Shown here: positions 7,507-14,970 of the stretch, piece after piece
Position numbering within the stretch: the stretch's first letter is position 1
Layout of the letters: the number at the start of each line of letters is the position of its first letter
Program-made: the position numbers and the translations under genes
Origin: an uncultured Eubacteriales bacterium
GTDB lineage: Bacteria > Bacillota > Clostridia > Saccharofermentanales > UBA5734
Assembly (NCBI GenBank): GCA_903919045.1
Contig: CAIXGU010000254.1
Location: 1-43,764, forward strand
Length of the DNA stretch: 43,764 nt
Direction of reading: 5' to 3'
The notes under the pieces: generated by a model
Databases searched by the model: none
What the model was told of the DNA's origin: nothing
Seen by the model: the letters and a program-made list of their open reading frames with translations, nothing else

Positions 7507-9147
7507 ATGGTCCCGACGAAGTCGATCGCATGGATCCTCGCCGCCAGTCTGGTCCTCGCGCTCGCGGGCTGCGCGGAGTGCGCGCCGAGCGACGCGACGC
7601 CCGAACCCTCCGCGAACGGGAAATACCGCCCCGCGATCGAGCTGACGGTCCCCGGCCGGGTCCTCGTGCGCGACGCGGCAGGCTACGATGATTTCCGCAA
7701 TCCGTGGACCGAGGCCTACGAGGACGAGCTCGGAATCACGCTCGTGCCCAAGTGGACCGCCGCCGCCGCGGAGAACGTGACGCTGAGCGAGCAGCTGGCG
7801 GCGGGCGTCGTCCCGGACCTGATGCCGGGACTGGGCCGCGCCGAATTCGAGCTCGTGGTCCGGCTCGGGCTCGCGGCGGACATGGGGGACCTGGTCGACC
7901 GCTTCGCGAGTCCCCTCACGAAGGAGATCCTCCACAGCGACGGCGGCTATTCGATCCAGAGCTCCACGATCGACGGGAAGCTGTACGCGCTGCCCCACGT
8001 CTATGGGAATACGGACAACATCCCGATGATGTGGATCCGGACGGACTGGCTCCGGGAGCTCGGGCTCGAGGTCCCCAAGACGCAGGACGACCTCGAGGCC
8101 GTCCTCGAGGCCTTCGTGCGCAGGGACCCCGACGGGAACGGCGTCGAGGATACGTTCGGTCTCTGCAGCACCGGCAGCCTGTGGGAATTCGGAGCCGTCT
8201 TCAACATGTTCGGAGCCCAGCCGTTCTGGAGCTGGTACTATGACGGGTACCACCGGCTCCGCTACTCCACCGTCTCGTTCGTCCCCCAGATGAAGGAGGC
8301 GCTCGCCTACCTCCAGCGCCTCTATCGCGCCGGCCTGGTCTACCCCGAATTCGGCGTGCTTCCTGCGGACCGCTACTACCGGACCTTCGCCGATGGCAAG
8401 GCGGGCGTCGCGTTCGAATACAAGTACCTGCCGCTGCACATCCAGGAGGATGCCGCCGGAGGCCGCGTCACGGCCGAATGGAAGGCGTACCCCCTCCCGA
8501 CGGCGCTGCCCGGCGGACAGCCGGCGCGCCCGTTCTCCTACCATGGTCCGGCGGCCTACAATGTCGTCTCCTCGAAATGCAGGTACCCCGAGGCGGCGAT
8601 CCGGATGCTGGACCTGTACACCGAGAAGGTCCATTCGGACCGGAGCGACGACTCCTACGACCGGTTCGTGCAGACCCCCGGCGGCGTCTCCGTGGAGAGA
8701 TACGCCGTGTTCCGGATGTCCGTCGCGAACGACCTCTCCGAATTCGACGACATCGCGGCGGCGGTCGAAGCCGGGGACCCGGCCGGACTCACCCGCAGCG
8801 AAGCCGAGAAGTACCGCCTGTGCATCCAGTACGAGGAGGGCGACCTGACCCGGTGGGCGGATTACCAGTATTATGGTCCGGGAAACGCCACGGTGACGGT
8901 CATCCGCTACTACTCGACCGCGGTGACCCCGTTCTTCTCCGACTACTATGGGCCGGAGCCGCAATCGGCGGGCCTCTATTTCGGCCAGCTCAACAGCCGC
9001 TGGCTGGAGACCTGCACCCGGATCATCATGGGGGACGCGGACGTCGGCATCTACGACGACTTCGTCCGGGCCTTCTATTCGCTCGGCGGCCAGCAGGCCG
9101 AGGACGAGCTGAACGCCATGGTGGCGGCGGCGACGGTGACGCCGTGA
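7507..9147 (+). CDS. LplA-like ABC transporter substrate-binding lipoprotein
   Basis: The 546-residue protein opens with a lipoprotein signal peptide ending LALAGC, so C22 would be lipidated and the protein anchored outside the membrane. It has the large two-lobe layout of the LplA/YtcQ-type sugar-binding proteins. A calcium-loop-like segment DPDGNGVEDTFG near residue 212 is common in this group. The ATG at 7507 is preceded by GGGAGGGAAGG. It is the first gene of the plus-strand run and overlaps the sensor-kinase start by four bases. No permease gene is adjacent. It may therefore feed one of the permease pairs farther downstream, or present ligand to the kinase. The ligand is unknown. Confidence 0.9.
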   Translation: MVPTKSIAWILAASLVLALAGCAECAPSDATPEPSANGKYRPAIELTVPGRVLVRDAAGYDDFRNPWTEAYEDELGITLVPKWTAAAAENVTLSEQLAAGVVPDLMPGLGRAEFELVVRLGLAADMGDLVDRFASPLTKEILHSDGGYSIQSSTIDGKLYALPHVYGNTDNIPMMWIRTDWLRELGLEVPKTQDDLEAVLEAFVRRDPDGNGVEDTFGLCSTGSLWEFGAVFNMFGAQPFWSWYYDGYHRLRYSTVSFVPQMKEALAYLQRLYRAGLVYPEFGVLPADRYYRTFADGKAGVAFEYKYLPLHIQEDAAGGRVTAEWKAYPLPTALPGGQPARPFSYHGPAAYNVVSSKCRYPEAAIRMLDLYTEKVHSDRSDDSYDRFVQTPGGVSVERYAVFRMSVANDLSEFDDIAAAVEAGDPAGLTRSEAEKYRLCIQYEEGDLTRWADYQYYGPGNATVTVIRYYSTAVTPFFSDYYGPEPQSAGLYFGQLNSRWLETCTRIIMGDADVGIYDDFVRAFYSLGGQQAEDELNAMVAAATVTP

Positions 9148-10889
9148 AGCGCGTCTTCCACCCCTCCTCCCTCTTCATGAAGCTCACGGGCGTCTTCCTC
9201 GCCGTCGTGGCGATCCTGTGCGCCGTCTATCTGTATTCGTACGTCTCGAGCATGAATCTTCTGCAAAGCGAGAAGACGACGTCGCTGGCGAATGCGGGTC
9301 GCAGCCAGGTCCAGACGATCGACTGGCAGATCGCGAACGCGAAGCGCGCGATCTACAACCTCTATTCGCTGCAGGACTGGAATTCGCTCGCAATGGCGCA
9401 CGGCTACGTCCTCGACTACGACGTGCTGCAGCAGGTCAAGGCCGCCGAGGACCGGATCCGGCTGCTCGTCAACGACAGCGAGATCCCGAGCGAGGTCGTC
9501 GTCCATTTCCCTCGGTGGGGACGCAGCATCTCGGCGAACCTCGGGCTGGTCGACTACGACGCGGAGCGGTGGGAAGGCGTCTCCATGCCGCGGAACTCCG
9601 TCGGAGCCCAGATCGTGTACCGCGACGGGTCCGCCTATCTCACCACCCGCTACCAGACGGCCGGCCCGGCCCTGTACGGCGTCGACGCGGTGCTGTCCTT
9701 CGAGCGGAGCTACCAGGCGTTCGGGGATTACGCGATGATGGGGGTGCCGCTGAACAACTATCTGTACGACACGGCGAGCGGGAACCTCCTGTACCGGCAC
9801 GAGGAGTTCGGGGGCGAGGCCGATGCGTTCCTCGCGGACCGCCTGGAGGGACTGGACCTCGCGAGCGGGAACCCGGCGACGCTGCGCTTCGGCGGCGATC
9901 GCTACCTGGTGCTGTCGGCCTCCTCCTCCTACAGCCGGCTGCGGGTCGTGAACATCGTCCGCCCGTCCGACCTCATCGAGCCGTTCGCGCGGCAGACCCG
10001 GCTCGTCATCCTCTTCACCGCCCTCATGTCCCTCTCGCTCGTCCTGACCCTGGCGTACCTGAGGCACAGCATCGTCCGCCCGGTCGAACGGATGGTCCAG
10101 GCGTTCAAGCCGGTCGAGCAGGGGGACTTCTCGGTGAGCCTCGCCCCGACGTCGAACGACGAGTTCGCGACGCTGTACCGGTCCTTCAACCACATGGTGG
10201 AGAACCTGCATGTGCTGGTCAACGAGGTGTACCAGAAGGAGCTGCTGGTCCAGCGCGCTTCCCTGAAGCAGCTGCAGAGCCAGATCAGCCCGCATTTCCT
10301 GTACAACAGCCTCTATGCGCTCTCGGCCATGATCAAGATCGGGGACAACGAGAACGCCGAGCGCTTCTGCATGTACCTCTCGAACTATTTCCGGTACATC
10401 ACCCGGAGCGACGCGGACCTCGTGCCGCTGGCCGACGAATGGCGGCATGCCGAGAACTACCTGAACATCATGGCCATGCGCAGCGGCACGGTGCGGGTCG
10501 AATTCCAGGAGGAACTCCCTGCCGGCGTGCGAGACCTCCAGGTCCCGCGCCTGATCGTGCAGCCCATCGTCGAGAACGCCTTCGTCCATGGCGGCAAGAG
10601 CGTGAAGACGTTCCATCTGCGCGTCACCGCGGCCGCCGACGCCGACCGGGTCCTGATCCGCGTGGAGGACAACGGCACGGGCACGGACGACCGGCTCATC
10701 GAGGCGATGAACGACCGCCTGCAGGACCTTCTCGCGCACGAGGAGGTCACCGGCCTCATGAACATCCACCGCCGCCTCCGGATCGTGTTCGGCCCGGAGG
10801 CCGGTCTCTCCGCCAGCCGGAGCGAGCTCGGCGGCGTCTGCGTGACGGAGACGCTGGTCCGGAAGGGAGGCGACGAGGATGACCTATAG
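9144..10889 (+). CDS. YesM-like sensor histidine kinase
   Basis: The 581-residue kinase has TM1 at about 12-30, an extracellular sensing domain, TM2 at about 287-306, a HAMP linker, then a His_kinase (LytS/YesM-type) domain. QSQISPHFLYNSL holds the phospho-accepting H384. QPIVENAFVHGGKS is the N-box and VEDNGTG the G-box of the ATPase domain. The GTG start at 9144 overlaps the previous stop codon (GTGA), implying translational coupling; an internal ATG at 9177 has no ribosome site. The partner is the YesN-like regulator, whose gene overlaps the 3' end by 11 bases. Such pairs sense extracellular oligosaccharides or loaded binding proteins and switch on neighbouring uptake genes; the adjacent lipoprotein may be part of the signal. 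Confidence 0.93.
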   Translation: MKRVFHPSSLFMKLTGVFLAVVAILCAVYLYSYVSSMNLLQSEKTTSLANAGRSQVQTIDWQIANAKRAIYNLYSLQDWNSLAMAHGYVLDYDVLQQVKAAEDRIRLLVNDSEIPSEVVVHFPRWGRSISANLGLVDYDAERWEGVSMPRNSVGAQIVYRDGSAYLTTRYQTAGPALYGVDAVLSFERSYQAFGDYAMMGVPLNNYLYDTASGNLLYRHEEFGGEADAFLADRLEGLDLASGNPATLRFGGDRYLVLSASSSYSRLRVVNIVRPSDLIEPFARQTRLVILFTALMSLSLVLTLAYLRHSIVRPVERMVQAFKPVEQGDFSVSLAPTSNDEFATLYRSFNHMVENLHVLVNEVYQKELLVQRASLKQLQSQISPHFLYNSLYALSAMIKIGDNENAERFCMYLSNYFRYITRSDADLVPLADEWRHAENYLNIMAMRSGTVRVEFQEELPAGVRDLQVPRLIVQPIVENAFVHGGKSVKTFHLRVTAAADADRVLIRVEDNGTGTDDRLIEAMNDRLQDLLAHEEVTGLMNIHRRLRIVFGPEAGLSASRSELGGVCVTETLVRKGGDEDDL

Positions 10890-12504
10890 GATCATGGTCG
10901 TGGACGACGAGACCGTCATCACCGACTGGGTCGCCCATCTCCTCGCGACGCGCTTCGGACCTGCGGTCGAGGTCTATCGCCACAACGACGCGTCGGCCGC
11001 CCTCCGGCAGCTCCTGACGGGCCTCTTCGACATCGCGGTCCTCGATATCAGCATGCCGGGCATCTCCGGCATCGACATCCTCCAGGAACTCGAGGCCAAG
11101 CGGATCGGCACGCGGATCATCTTCCTCACGGCGTACGGGGAATTCGAATACGCGAAGCGGGCCATCACGCCGCAGGTCGCGGCCTACATCCTCAAGGGCG
11201 AGCCGGACGAGATGCTGGAGCAGGCGGTCCGCGACGCCATGAAGCGGATCGAGGAACAGGTCGAGACCGAGAATCTCGTCCGCATCGCGCGCCGGCGGAT
11301 CGAGGCGGCGCCGACCGGGATCCGCCGCGAATACCTGGTCCGGCTCCTCCAGGGGCAGGGCGCGCCGGGTCCGGACGGGCCGCAGGTCCCGATGCTGCTG
11401 TCGCCGGAGAAGGGGACGCGGATGCTGATCTGCGCCCTGAACGGACGGGACGAGGAACCGCCGGTCCCGGGGCTCCTCCTGGAGATGGGCGCGCACATCG
11501 AGGAGGCGCTGGGACGCTCCTACGTCTTCGAGGGCGTCATGATGCAGAACGACAGCCTCGTGTGGCTGCTGCAGCCCCGCAGGGAGGAGGACGCCGGACC
11601 GGAGCCCCTCCTGGCGGTGATCGAGGGAGCGCAGACGCTCTACAGCCGGCATACAGGACACGACCTGCTGTTCGTCCATTCGAGCGCGCCGTTCCCGTTC
11701 GCCGAGACGGGACGGGTCTACCAGCAGCTGCTGCCGCTGCTCGCGTTCGGCTACGGCAAGGGACACATCGTGCTGGCCGAGGAGGACCTCCCGGAAGCGG
11801 GAGCGGCGGCGACGCCCGGGGAGGAGCGTTCCGCACCGCCGCTGCGTCGCGCGCCCATGCTGCTTTCGCTGCTCGAGCGCGGCGAACGCAAGGAGAGCCT
11901 CGAGCTGCTGGACGAGATGCTGGCGCCGTTCGGGAAGCTCCGACCCGACGGCGACCCGGCGCTCCTCGAGACCTACAGCATCGTGAGCGGCGTCCTGCTG
12001 GCCGCCCTGAACCGGACGGGCGCCTACGCCGACATCAGCCGCAGGCATCCGCTCGTCTGGCTGGGAGACCCCCATGCGTTCTCTTCGGGAGAGAAGGCCG
12101 CGGAGGCGTTCCGACGACTGGCGGGGATGCTGCTCCTGCGGACCGAGCGGAAGAAGGACGGCCGTTCCCAGGCCTGCGTCGAGAAGGCGAAGGAATACAT
12201 CGCGGCGCATCTGGACCAGGACCTGTCCCTCATCCTCCTCGCCGAGCAGGTGTTCCTCAACCCGTCGTACCTCTCCATCCTCTTCAAGAACAAGGCCGGA
12301 TGCACCGTCTCCGACTACATCAAAGGGGAGCGGCTGAAGAAGGCGGAGCAGCTCCTCGCGGAGACGAGGATCAAGATCAACGAGATCGCGCGGAGCGTCG
12401 GCTACCCGAACGCGACGTACTTCGGACGCTTCTTCAAGCAGGAGACGGGGCTCACGCCGCTCGAGTACCGCGACCGGCATGCGGTCCGGGAGGACCGGGC
12501 ATGA
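10879..12504 (+). CDS. YesN-like response regulator with AraC-type DNA-binding domain
   Basis: The 541-residue protein has a receiver domain (about 1-120) with acidic pocket D9/D10, phospho-acceptor D56 in AVLDISMPG, the threonine in FLTAYGEF and K106 in YILKGEP. A middle segment of about 300 residues is of the type found in long YesN regulators. The C-terminal 100 residues are an AraC-type double helix-turn-helix, with VFLNPSYLSILFK and EIARSVGYPNATYFGRFFK. It should be phosphorylated by the kinase encoded just upstream and activate the sugar-uptake genes. Its stop overlaps the next ATG by four bases, so kinase, regulator and lipoprotein are translated as a set. Confidence 0.94.
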   Translation: MTYRIMVVDDETVITDWVAHLLATRFGPAVEVYRHNDASAALRQLLTGLFDIAVLDISMPGISGIDILQELEAKRIGTRIIFLTAYGEFEYAKRAITPQVAAYILKGEPDEMLEQAVRDAMKRIEEQVETENLVRIARRRIEAAPTGIRREYLVRLLQGQGAPGPDGPQVPMLLSPEKGTRMLICALNGRDEEPPVPGLLLEMGAHIEEALGRSYVFEGVMMQNDSLVWLLQPRREEDAGPEPLLAVIEGAQTLYSRHTGHDLLFVHSSAPFPFAETGRVYQQLLPLLAFGYGKGHIVLAEEDLPEAGAAATPGEERSAPPLRRAPMLLSLLERGERKESLELLDEMLAPFGKLRPDGDPALLETYSIVSGVLLAALNRTGAYADISRRHPLVWLGDPHAFSSGEKAAEAFRRLAGMLLLRTERKKDGRSQACVEKAKEYIAAHLDQDLSLILLAEQVFLNPSYLSILFKNKAGCTVSDYIKGERLKKAEQLLAETRIKINEIARSVGYPNATYFGRFFKQETGLTPLEYRDRHAVREDRA

Positions 12505-13487
12505 AGCGCGTGCCGGCCGTTCTCGCCGGGATCCTGCTGATCGCCGCGCTGGCCTCCTGCGCCGCCCCGTCCGCCGCGGCGCCGACGCCCACCCCGCCGG
12601 AAGCGACGCCGACCGCCGGAACCGCCGCGCCGACCGCCCCCGGATCCCCGACCTCCCTGGCGTCGATCTACGCTGGAAGGGAGAGCCACGTCCTCGGCAC
12701 CTGGTGGTGGAACGCGGACCTGATCCGCAAGGCGGCCGACCGGAAGATCCGGCTCGATTTCCTTCAGGCGAACGGCGTGACGGAGATCTACCTCTCCTTC
12801 GGCGGCGTCGTCTGGGATTCGCAGTACCGGGACTTCATCGCCGACTGCACCGCGCGGGGCATCCGGGTCTCCGCCCTGGACGGAGACGCAGCCTGGCTGA
12901 ACGCCGAAGGGTACGCGGCCTACGAGCGCTGGCTGGCGCATGTCGCGGCATACCAGGAAGCGGCGGTCGAAGGGGAGCGATTCTACGGCATCCACCTGGA
13001 CCTCGAGCCCCTGCAGAACGCGGAATACGCCGCCGATCCGGCATCGATGGCGACCGATGTCGCCCGCATCTACGACCGGGCGCGGGCCTTCTGCGACGCG
13101 CAGGATCTCGAGTTCGCCGCCGACGTGAGCCTGTGGCTCGACGACCCCGCGCTGGGGACGCCGGATCCGCAGGACCCGGTGACCCTCGGGGAATACATCG
13201 CCCGCCGCGTGGACACGCTGGCGCTCATGGCCTACCGGGACACCGCGGCCCGTCAGTTCGCGGATGCGCAGCCGATGCTCCGGATCGCGCAGCGGACGGG
13301 CAAGGCGGTCGTCGTCGGCAGCGAGACCGGGAAGGTCGACGAGCCGGAATTCGTCACGTACTACGAGGAAGGCAAGGCCGCCCTCGTGGACCAGATGGGG
13401 AAGCTCCAGATCCTGATGGACGGAACGGGACTGCGCTATGGACTGGCCATCCATTACGTCGAGTCCTGGTTCGACCTGAAGGACTGA
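12501..13487 (+). CDS. GH18-like TIM-barrel lipoprotein of unrecognised family
   Basis: The 328-residue lipoprotein has a signal peptide ending LASC with C20 as the lipidation site. A Pro/Thr/Ala linker to about residue 50 precedes a globular domain related to the cytosolic protein encoded at 6400-7323. Shared blocks are GTWWWN (66-71), NGVTEIYLSF (91-100), FYGIHLDLEP (161-170), MAYRDTA (243-249), SETG (274-277) and AIHYVESW (316-323). FYGIHLDLEP resembles the GH18 catalytic strand, keeping D167 and E169. I infer an extracellular glycan-binding or glycan-cleaving role; no assigned family is known to me. The ATGA overlap with the response-regulator gene suggests it could be a ligand-sensing or ligand-generating partner of the two-component system. 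Confidence 0.75.
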   Translation: MKRVPAVLAGILLIAALASCAAPSAAAPTPTPPEATPTAGTAAPTAPGSPTSLASIYAGRESHVLGTWWWNADLIRKAADRKIRLDFLQANGVTEIYLSFGGVVWDSQYRDFIADCTARGIRVSALDGDAAWLNAEGYAAYERWLAHVAAYQEAAVEGERFYGIHLDLEPLQNAEYAADPASMATDVARIYDRARAFCDAQDLEFAADVSLWLDDPALGTPDPQDPVTLGEYIARRVDTLALMAYRDTAARQFADAQPMLRIAQRTGKAVVVGSETGKVDEPEFVTYYEEGKAALVDQMGKLQILMDGTGLRYGLAIHYVESWFDLKD

Positions 13488-13495
13488 GGTGAGGC

Positions 13496-13511
13496 GCCGT
13501 CGGAAGACGGC
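13496..13511 (+). promoter_or_regulatory. GNRA-capped hairpin between lipoprotein and binding-protein genes
   Basis: GCCGTC-GGAA-GACGGC forms a perfect 6-base-pair stem with a GNRA-type tetraloop, 39 bases before the next start codon. No U-run follows, so it is a poor intrinsic terminator. It may stabilise the downstream transcript or mark a processing site. Confidence 0.4.
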
Positions 13512-13549
13512 ATATCGCAATCGCCAGGAGAGAGATTGAAGGAGGAATC

Positions 13550-14905
13550 ATGAAACGTCTGACTGGTCTCGTCCTCATCCTCGTCCTCGTCTTCGCAGTG
13601 GCCGCCTGCGCCCCTGCGCCGACGCCGACATCCACGCCCGTGCCCACGGCGACGCTCACGCCCGAGCCGACCTATGATTACGGCGGCCTTACGGTCCGCC
13701 TGGCCTGGGGCTGGGGTCCGCGCTTCACGGAACCGGGCGAGGACAAGGACCGCTTCGATGCCCGCGTCAAGGAAGTCGAGGAGAAGCTCAACATCAAGTT
13801 CGAGTGGAAGCAGATCGACGCCGGCGAGTTCTGGGACAACATGGTCACGAACACCCTGGCCAACAAGAGCCCCGGAACCGTCAACTTCACCTTCCCGTGG
13901 GTCTTCCCCGACTGGATCAAGGCGGGTCTGCCCGCCGACGTCAAGACCATCGCTTCGCGCGTCGGGATCGACATGGGCTCGACGGCCTGGGATCCGCTGG
14001 CCCGCGTGGCGGGAACGTACGGCGACAAGCTGTACTGCTTCGACAAGTTCCCGCTCGAGGTCAACGGCGGCTTCATCTTCAACAAGCGCCTGCTGCAGGA
14101 AGCCGGACTCAAGAGCCCGTATGACCACGTCAAGGACGGCACCTGGAACTGGGATACCCTTCGCGCCTATTCGAAGCTGCTGACCAAGGTCGACGCGGAC
14201 GGCAAGACCACGCAGTACGGCCTCTCGTCGATGTATCCCCAGTCCCTCGCCGACCTGCTGGTCCTCAGCAACGGCGGCGACCTCGTCGACAGCTCGGGCG
14301 CCACGCCGGTCGTGACCGCCGATTCCGAGCCGGTCCTCGAGGCCCTCAGCATGTACCAGCAGCTGGTCGCGGTCGACAAGAGCGTCCGCATCGGCGACCC
14401 GAACGACTGGGAGAGCAACATCAAGGCCTTCGCCAGCGGCGAGGTGGCCATGATGCTGGCCGAGCAGTGGGTCGTCGACTACATCAACACCATGAAGCCG
14501 GAGGAGTTCGGCTTCGTGTACTTCCCCAAGGGGCCGAAGGGCACCGACTATGTCTCGACGGCCGGCTACTTCATGTTCTGGATTCCCGCGAATCTCGACG
14601 AGAAGACGCAGGACGCCACGCTGCTGGCCTACAGCATGATCTTCGACAACCTCTATCCCGAGATGACCCTGACGGACTACTACAAGCAGATGGCGGAGAA
14701 GTACGTCCACGATGAGGACGGCGCCGCGATCTACGCGGACATCCAGGCCAACCAGCGCTTCAAGATGATGGCGGGCGACCGCTACGGCGTCGACAGCTGG
14801 GCGCTGTACAACCTGCTCGCCACCCTGGACAACACCCCGCAGTCCGCCGTGGCCGCGCAGAAGCCGGTCATGGAGGCCAAGATCGCCGACTTCCTCGCGA
14901 AGTAG
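13550..14905 (+). CDS. ABC transporter sugar-binding lipoprotein
   Basis: The 451-residue protein has a signal peptide ending AVAAC (C20 lipidated) and a Pro/Thr linker, then a typical family-1 sugar-binding fold. LNIKFEWKQID opens the first lobe, and TQYGLSSMYPQSLAD and WESNIKAFASGEVAMMLAE are characteristic hinge and second-lobe segments. GGAGGA lies seven bases before the ATG. Codon choice looks even more restricted (AAG, CTC/CTG, ATC, GAC) than in neighbours, as in highly expressed genes. A perfect hairpin follows the stop and probably lets this gene be expressed above the downstream permeases, as is common for binding proteins. It is the best candidate to serve one of the two permease pairs downstream; the ligand is unknown. 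Confidence 0.93.
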   Translation: MKRLTGLVLILVLVFAVAACAPAPTPTSTPVPTATLTPEPTYDYGGLTVRLAWGWGPRFTEPGEDKDRFDARVKEVEEKLNIKFEWKQIDAGEFWDNMVTNTLANKSPGTVNFTFPWVFPDWIKAGLPADVKTIASRVGIDMGSTAWDPLARVAGTYGDKLYCFDKFPLEVNGGFIFNKRLLQEAGLKSPYDHVKDGTWNWDTLRAYSKLLTKVDADGKTTQYGLSSMYPQSLADLLVLSNGGDLVDSSGATPVVTADSEPVLEALSMYQQLVAVDKSVRIGDPNDWESNIKAFASGEVAMMLAEQWVVDYINTMKPEEFGFVYFPKGPKGTDYVSTAGYFMFWIPANLDEKTQDATLLAYSMIFDNLYPEMTLTDYYKQMAEKYVHDEDGAAIYADIQANQRFKMMAGDRYGVDSWALYNLLATLDNTPQSAVAAQKPVMEAKIADFLAK

Positions 14906-14927
14906 GCGGAGCAACGAATCGCCCGAA

Positions 14928-14953
14928 CCCGGCGGAGGGAGACCTCCGCCGGG
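14928..14953 (+). promoter_or_regulatory. Intercistronic stem-loop with GAGA tetraloop
   Basis: CCCGGCGGAGG-GAGA-CCTCCGCCGGG is an 11-base-pair perfect stem closed by a GNRA tetraloop. It lies 22 bases after the binding-protein stop and ends 17 bases before the next ATG. There is no U-tract, and the right arm abuts the purine-rich ribosome site of the next gene. It could protect the upstream mRNA, partly terminate, or reduce translation of the downstream gene. Confidence 0.65.
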
Positions 14954-14970
14954 GGAGGCCCGGGGGAGAG

